Source: an uncultured Alistipes sp.
Lineage (GTDB): Bacteria > Bacteroidota > Bacteroidia > Bacteroidales > Rikenellaceae
DNA length: 11,167 bases
NCBI GenBank assembly: GCA_947174575.1
Contig: CAMWJM010000014.1
Span: forward strand, 1 to 11,167
Direction: 5' to 3'
Position 1 is the stretch's first letter. Each line of letters begins with the position of its first letter. This document shows positions 7,575 through 11,167 of the stretch, in pieces. The translations under genes and the position numbers were made by a program. Under the pieces are notes generated by a model. It searched no databases. It was not told where the DNA came from and worked only from the letters and a program-made list of their open reading frames with translations.

Positions 7575-7605
7575 CGAAGATAGGCATTTTTTTCGAAAAA
7601 CAGAA
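7575..7605 (-). promoter_or_regulatory. pyrH promoter
   Basis: TATCTTCG on the minus strand (7582-7575) is a one-base variant of the TAnnTTTG -7 box. About 18-20 nt upstream is TTTCTG, a loose -33. The predicted leader is about 15 nt. Confidence 0.5.
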
Positions 7606-7616
7606 AGACGCCGCGA

Positions 7617-7648
7617 TTTTGAATTCACCGCGGCATGCGCTATCTTTG
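7617..7648 (+). promoter_or_regulatory. GH2 gene promoter
   Basis: TTTTG (7617-7621), a 19-nt spacer, then TATCTTTG (7641-7648) followed by CA form a near-perfect Bacteroidetes promoter. The predicted start near 7655 leaves a leader of under 20 nt before the ATG at 7672. It sits back to back with the pyrH promoter in a 118-bp gap. Confidence 0.8.
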
Positions 7649-7671
7649 CACTATAAGCCAAAAATTCGGTC

Positions 7672-9708
7672 ATGAAACGATATTCGATATTCGCTCTGTT
7701 GTTCGTTTTCGGCATCCACGCCTACGCACCTGCCCGCGAGGTGCTCCAGCTCAACCAGGGGTGGCACTTCTTTTTCCGGTCGGAGACCAGCAGCGACAAC
7801 GCCCGCTATGTCACGCTGCCCCATACCTGGAACGCCGACCCGACCCGCGAAGGGGTGCTGCTCGAAGCCACGGGCAACTATCGCAACAACATGTTCGTAC
7901 CCACCGACTGGGCGGGCAAACGCATCTTCGTGCGGTTCTACGGCGCACAGAACGTGGCCGACCTCTTCGTCAACGGCAGCCATGCCGGAACCCACCGCGG
8001 CGGCGCCACGGCTTTCACGTTCGAAATCACCGACAAAATCCGCTTCGGCACCGACAACGCCCTGCTCGTGGTGGTGAGCAACGCCTCGCGCAACGACGTG
8101 CTGCCCACCTCGACCGACATCAACCTCTACGGAGGTCTCTATCGCGAAGCGGAACTCATCCTCACGAGCAAGACTGCCGTTTCGCCGCTCTATCTGGGCA
8201 CCGACGGCGTGCTGGTACACCAGCACATCGCCACCGAAGAGAAAGCCGAGGGCGAAGTCGAAATCCACCTCACCTCGAAAAGCGTCGCTTCGGCGCCGGT
8301 AACGCTCGACATCACGGCGCCCAACGGTCGCTGCGTGCTGACCAAACGCATCCACGCCCGAATCGACGACAACCCGCTCCGCATCGCCTATTCGATCCCG
8401 TCGCCCCGACTGTGGAGTCCCGAACATCCGGCGCTCTACACCGTCACGGTGACCGTGGGCAGCGACGACGATTGCGACCGGGTAAGCGTACGCACCGGAT
8501 TCCGCAGCATCCGCACGGGCGAGGGCGGCGCGCTGCTGCTCAACGGCCAACCCGTCCGGCTGCGCGGCGTGGCGCTCCACCACGACAACTCCATATCGGG
8601 CGGTGCGCTCAAAGACGCCGACTACGACGACGATCTGCAGGACATCCGCACTTTGGGCGCCAACGCGTTGCGCTCGGTGGTGATGCCCCATGCCCAATAC
8701 CTCTACGACCGCTGCGACGAAACGGGTATGTGCGTATGGATCGACACGCCGCTGCACCGCGCGCCGTTTTTGAGCGATGCGGCCTACTTCGCCACGCCCC
8801 AGTTCCAGCAGAACGGCATGGAGCAGTTGCAGGAGATCGTGGCCCAGCACATCAACCACCCCTCGGTGCTGATGTGGGGCATCTTCTCGCGGCTCTGGAC
8901 GCGCGGCGACAACGTCACGCCCTACCTCCGCCAGCTGCACGAAGCGGCCCGCGCGCTCGATCCCTCGCGCCCGACCGTGGCGGTGAGCGACCAGAACGGC
9001 AGCATCAACTTCGTGACCGATCTGATCGTCTGGCGGCAGGACGTAGGTTGGAGCAAAGGCAAAGTCGACGACCTCACGCTGTGGCACGACAATCTGCAGG
9101 AAAAGTGGTCGCACCTCCACTCGGCCATCGAATACGGCGGCAGCGGATTCATCGGCCACGAGAGCTACACGGCGCAACCCGACCCCATCAAGAATCGGAT
9201 GCCCGAAGAGCGGCAGCGGCTTTTCCACGAAGAGTACGCCCGCCTGTTGCAGAACGACTCGCTGTTCTGGGGCGTGTGGATCGAGAACATGTTCGACTAT
9301 GGGTCGGCCCGACGCCCCTACGGCATCAACGGCATGGGGCTGGCGACGATCGACCGCCGCACCCGCAAGGATGCCTATTATCTCTACAAGGCGCTGTGGA
9401 ACCGCAAGTCGCCGACGCTGCACATCTCCGGACGGCACTACCGCCGCCGCAACGTCCCGAAGCAGTCGTTCCACCTCTATTCGTCGGCCGGCACGCCGCT
9501 GCTGCTGGTCAACGGCGACACGGTGGCGGTCAACGAATATGCCCCCTGCCAATACCGCTCGGACACCGTGGAATTGCAGGGACGCGTGGTAGTGAAAGCC
9601 GCCGCAGGGAAGCTGCGCGACGAGATGATCATCCAAGTCGGCAACGTCGCAAAACCGAAAGGCTCGCCGGCCCCTCCGCGAACAACAGGTCGACAAACGA
9701 CAAATTAG
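7672..9708 (+). CDS. Secreted GH2-family (beta-galactosidase-like) protein, probable pseudoenzyme
   Basis: The protein has 678 residues. Residues 1 to about 20 form a signal peptide. About 21-165 is the jelly-roll domain (LNQGWHFFF, TLPHTWNADP, FVNGSHAGTHRGGATAFTFEI), about 166-275 an Ig-like domain ending RLWSPEHPALYTV, and from about 280 the TIM barrel (LNGQPVRLRGVALHHDN, LGANALRS, YDRCDETG, HPSVLMWGIF, WGVWIENMFDYG). GH2 enzymes release terminal sugars by a double-displacement mechanism using two glutamates. Here the acid/base site, normally N-E after MWGxx, reads S406-R407. The usual H-Y before P339 reads V337-M338, and the E of the VWxExP strand is D358. The nucleophile-like E487 (AIEYGG) remains. 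The frame is intact. The C-terminal tail after VGNV is lysine- and proline-rich and overlaps wbqC by 80 bp. A binding or regulatory role is possible but not shown. Confidence 0.85.
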   Translation: MKRYSIFALLFVFGIHAYAPAREVLQLNQGWHFFFRSETSSDNARYVTLPHTWNADPTREGVLLEATGNYRNNMFVPTDWAGKRIFVRFYGAQNVADLFVNGSHAGTHRGGATAFTFEITDKIRFGTDNALLVVVSNASRNDVLPTSTDINLYGGLYREAELILTSKTAVSPLYLGTDGVLVHQHIATEEKAEGEVEIHLTSKSVASAPVTLDITAPNGRCVLTKRIHARIDDNPLRIAYSIPSPRLWSPEHPALYTVTVTVGSDDDCDRVSVRTGFRSIRTGEGGALLLNGQPVRLRGVALHHDNSISGGALKDADYDDDLQDIRTLGANALRSVVMPHAQYLYDRCDETGMCVWIDTPLHRAPFLSDAAYFATPQFQQNGMEQLQEIVAQHINHPSVLMWGIFSRLWTRGDNVTPYLRQLHEAARALDPSRPTVAVSDQNGSINFVTDLIVWRQDVGWSKGKVDDLTLWHDNLQEKWSHLHSAIEYGGSGFIGHESYTAQPDPIKNRMPEERQRLFHEEYARLLQNDSLFWGVWIENMFDYGSARRPYGINGMGLATIDRRTRKDAYYLYKALWNRKSPTLHISGRHYRRRNVPKQSFHLYSSAGTPLLLVNGDTVAVNEYAPCQYRSDTVELQGRVVVKAAAGKLRDEMIIQVGNVAKPKGSPAPPRTTGRQTTN

Positions 9709-10243
9709 CCGCAAAAGGCTGACGGTCTGCGAAGACCTGCACATAAGGCTCGGCGACGACCGCCGGGCCTTTTTCGGCCTGCTTGGGTCGTAGATCGAGG
9801 TCGCCCGGCCCCGCCTCGACATAGCTCCGGCTGATCCGGGGCATCGGCACCTGCGCCAAGCCGCAGAGCGCTTCGAGCAGCTCCAAATCGAAATCGGCCA
9901 GAAATTCGAACCTCCGCTCGTAGAAAGGCGCCAGCACATCGGCGAAGTAGTCGAAATAGGGCGACCCCTTGTATCCGGCGACCAAGGCGCCCCAATGCTG
10001 GTGCTGCCAGCGCTTCGAATAGTCGAGCCGCACCTCGCGCATCGGCTGCCGGGGCCGGTCGGCATGCGCCACATGAGCCGTGAGTTCCATCACGCCGTCG
10101 GCCGCCAGGATTCGGGCGCGGTTGCGCTGCGACCGCTTGATGAAGTGCTCGCCCAGATCGATCACGCACGGCCTCTGCGCCAAATGGGCGAAATAGGCCA
10201 CCGAAGGCAGATAGGCCGCAGGGAGAATAACGACGGACTCCAT
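9629..10243 (-). CDS. WbqC-like family protein
   Basis: The protein has 204 residues from the ATG at 10243. Matching features are the N-terminal VVILPAAYLPSVAYFAHLAQ, then the EHFIKRSQRNRARI stretch, WQHQHWGALVAGYKGSPYFDYFAD, PFYERRFEFLADFDLELLEAL and the C-terminal LSFVDLLFAEGPASL. WbqC proteins are cytoplasmic and poorly characterised; some occur in O-antigen or polysaccharide loci, and a role in sugar or lipid-head-group metabolism is only suspected. The start is 20 nt downstream of the ispG stop on the same strand, so the two are probably one operon. Its last 80 bp overlap the 3' end of the convergent GH2 gene. The conserved C-terminal motif lies inside the overlap, so wbqC is the established gene there and the GH2 tail is the extension. 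Confidence 0.85.
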   Translation of the reverse strand: MESVVILPAAYLPSVAYFAHLAQRPCVIDLGEHFIKRSQRNRARILAADGVMELTAHVAHADRPRQPMREVRLDYSKRWQHQHWGALVAGYKGSPYFDYFADVLAPFYERRFEFLADFDLELLEALCGLAQVPMPRISRSYVEAGPGDLDLRPKQAEKGPAVVAEPYVQVFADRQPFAANLSFVDLLFAEGPASLSVLRRCRLG

Positions 10244-10263
10244 ATAATATACGACTCTGGATT

Positions 10264-11141
10264 TTATTCCCATTTTCCGTCGGCACGGATCAGATCGATC
10301 AACCGATCCAAGGCCGCTTCCTGGGGGATGCTGCGTTCGACGACGGTGCGGCCCCGATAGAGGGTGATGCGACCCGGCCCGGCGCCCACATATCCGTAGT
10401 CGGCGTCGGCCATTTCGCCCGGGCCGTTGACGATGCAGCCCATGACGCCGATCTTCAGATTTTTGAGATGCGACGTACGGGCCTTGATGTCGCCCAGCGT
10501 GCGTTCGATGTCGTACAACGTCCGTCCGCACGAGGGGCAAGCGATATATTCGGTATGCGAGAAGCGCACGCGCGCCGCCTGCAGGATCATCAGTTCCACT
10601 TCGCGAATCGCCTTCGGATCGTGGCCCGGCGCATCGATCCAGATGCCGTCGGCCAGACCGTCGAGCAGCAACACGCCCAGATCGGCGGCGGCTTTCACCG
10701 CCAAGGTTTCGAGCGAGGCGTCCTCGTATCGGCGTTTCACCACCACCGGTTCGTCGGGCTGCTCCAAATCGAGTATGGCGGCCCGCAATTCGGCCGTAGG
10801 GTTGCCCGACAGCGCTTCGATCACCCGGAAACCCGCCATCGGCTCGTCGTGCACCACCGGCACGGCCACGCGGCTGCGCCGCCGGAACTCCGTGGGCGAA
10901 TAGCGCTCGGGGTGACGCACCTCGAACTCGCCCGGCCGCTCGGCGAAATGATCCGCCAGAAGCTGCGCCACAGGGATTTCATGCTCGGGCGCCTCGGTCA
11001 ACGACACGCGGATCGTGTCGCCGATGCCGTCGGCCAGCAACGCCCCGATACCCACGGCGCTCTTGATACGCCCCTCCAGCCCGTTGCCGGCTTCGGTGAC
11101 CCCCACATGCACCGGATAGTGCATGCCTTCGGCCTCGTCGG
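10264..11141 (-). CDS. ispG: IspG (GcpE), 4-hydroxy-3-methylbut-2-enyl diphosphate synthase, C-terminal part
   Basis: About 290 residues of the C-terminal part are present; the N-terminal TIM-barrel start is off the contig. IspG reductively converts methylerythritol cyclodiphosphate to HMBPP in the non-mevalonate isoprenoid pathway, using a [4Fe-4S] cluster. Landmarks are MHYPVHVGVTEAGNG, GRIKSAVGIGALLADGIGDTIRVSLT, then a long insert before the cluster domain with CPSCGRTLYDIERTL and GVMGCIVNGPGEMADADYGYVG. Those supply the three cluster cysteines and the glutamate that ligates the fourth iron. The insert of well over 100 residues is the large-form IspG typical of Bacteroidetes, Chlamydiae and plants. 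The apparent ATG at 11151 lies in adapter sequence and is not real. It is the upstream partner of wbqC. Confidence 0.95.
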
Positions 11142-11167
11142 TTATACACATCTGACGCTGCCGACGA
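11142..11167. other. Illumina Nextera adapter sequence, not genomic
   Basis: The last 26 bases are TTATACACATCT (11142-11153, the end of the Tn5 mosaic end) followed by GACGCTGCCGACGA (11154-11167). This is exactly the 3' part of the reverse complement of the Nextera read-1 transposase adapter. The preceding TCGTCGG (11135-11141) also equals that adapter's first seven bases, so the true genomic end may be a few bases further left. Confidence 0.95.

Noticed and set aside
7651..10074. An open frame of about 800 codons on the minus strand, opposite the GH2 gene
   Set aside because: It is antisense to a clear GH2 gene, is very rich in Arg, Val, Ala, His and Gly, and has no recognisable motif. 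It is typical of frames left open by GC-rich codon bias.

Overview
The window is a roughly 11.2 kb contig from a GC-rich member of the Bacteroidales, most likely an Alistipes-like Rikenellaceae gut bacterium (inferred). The evidence is the gene content (535-residue ATP-type PEPCK, GT3-type glycogen synthase, DUF3575 protein, secreted GH2 protein, WbqC-like protein, Bacteroidetes-type IspG), the TAnnTTTG promoter boxes, and the lack of strong Shine-Dalgarno sites. It is mostly ordinary chromosome. No CRISPR array, tRNA, rRNA, phage, plasmid, defence or toxin system is visible.

Layout. 1-915 (-) is the N-terminal part of a glycogen synthase. It runs in frame into the middle of a cyclophilin at 116-135, which looks like an assembly or library chimera. 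1106-2218 (-) is hemW. 2219-2725 is a promoter and leader region with a structured 5' UTR leading into pckA (2726-4333, +), which ends in a textbook terminator. 4396-4921 holds no intact gene. It contains an isolated, headless C-terminal fragment of a lectin-fold protein of the kind diversified by diversity-generating retroelements (DGRs), bracketed by a 12-bp inverted repeat. A DUF3575 secreted protein gene follows (4922-5539, -). Then comes a minus-strand cluster read pyrH, tlpA-like thioredoxin, frr (7553 down to 5610). Divergent from pyrH is a secreted GH2-family gene (7672-9708, +) whose active-site residues appear replaced. It converges on and overlaps wbqC (9629-10243, -), which lies 20 nt downstream of ispG (10264 to the right end, -). 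The right end carries 26 nt of Illumina Nextera adapter.

Function. pckA and glycogen synthase belong to central carbon and storage metabolism. HemW handles haem trafficking, IspG makes isoprenoid precursors, PyrH makes UDP, and Frr recycles ribosomes. The accessory points worth a second look are the GH2 pseudoenzyme candidate, the orphan DGR-type fragment and the structured pckA leader. Both contig ends are unreliable and should be trimmed before any inference is drawn from them.
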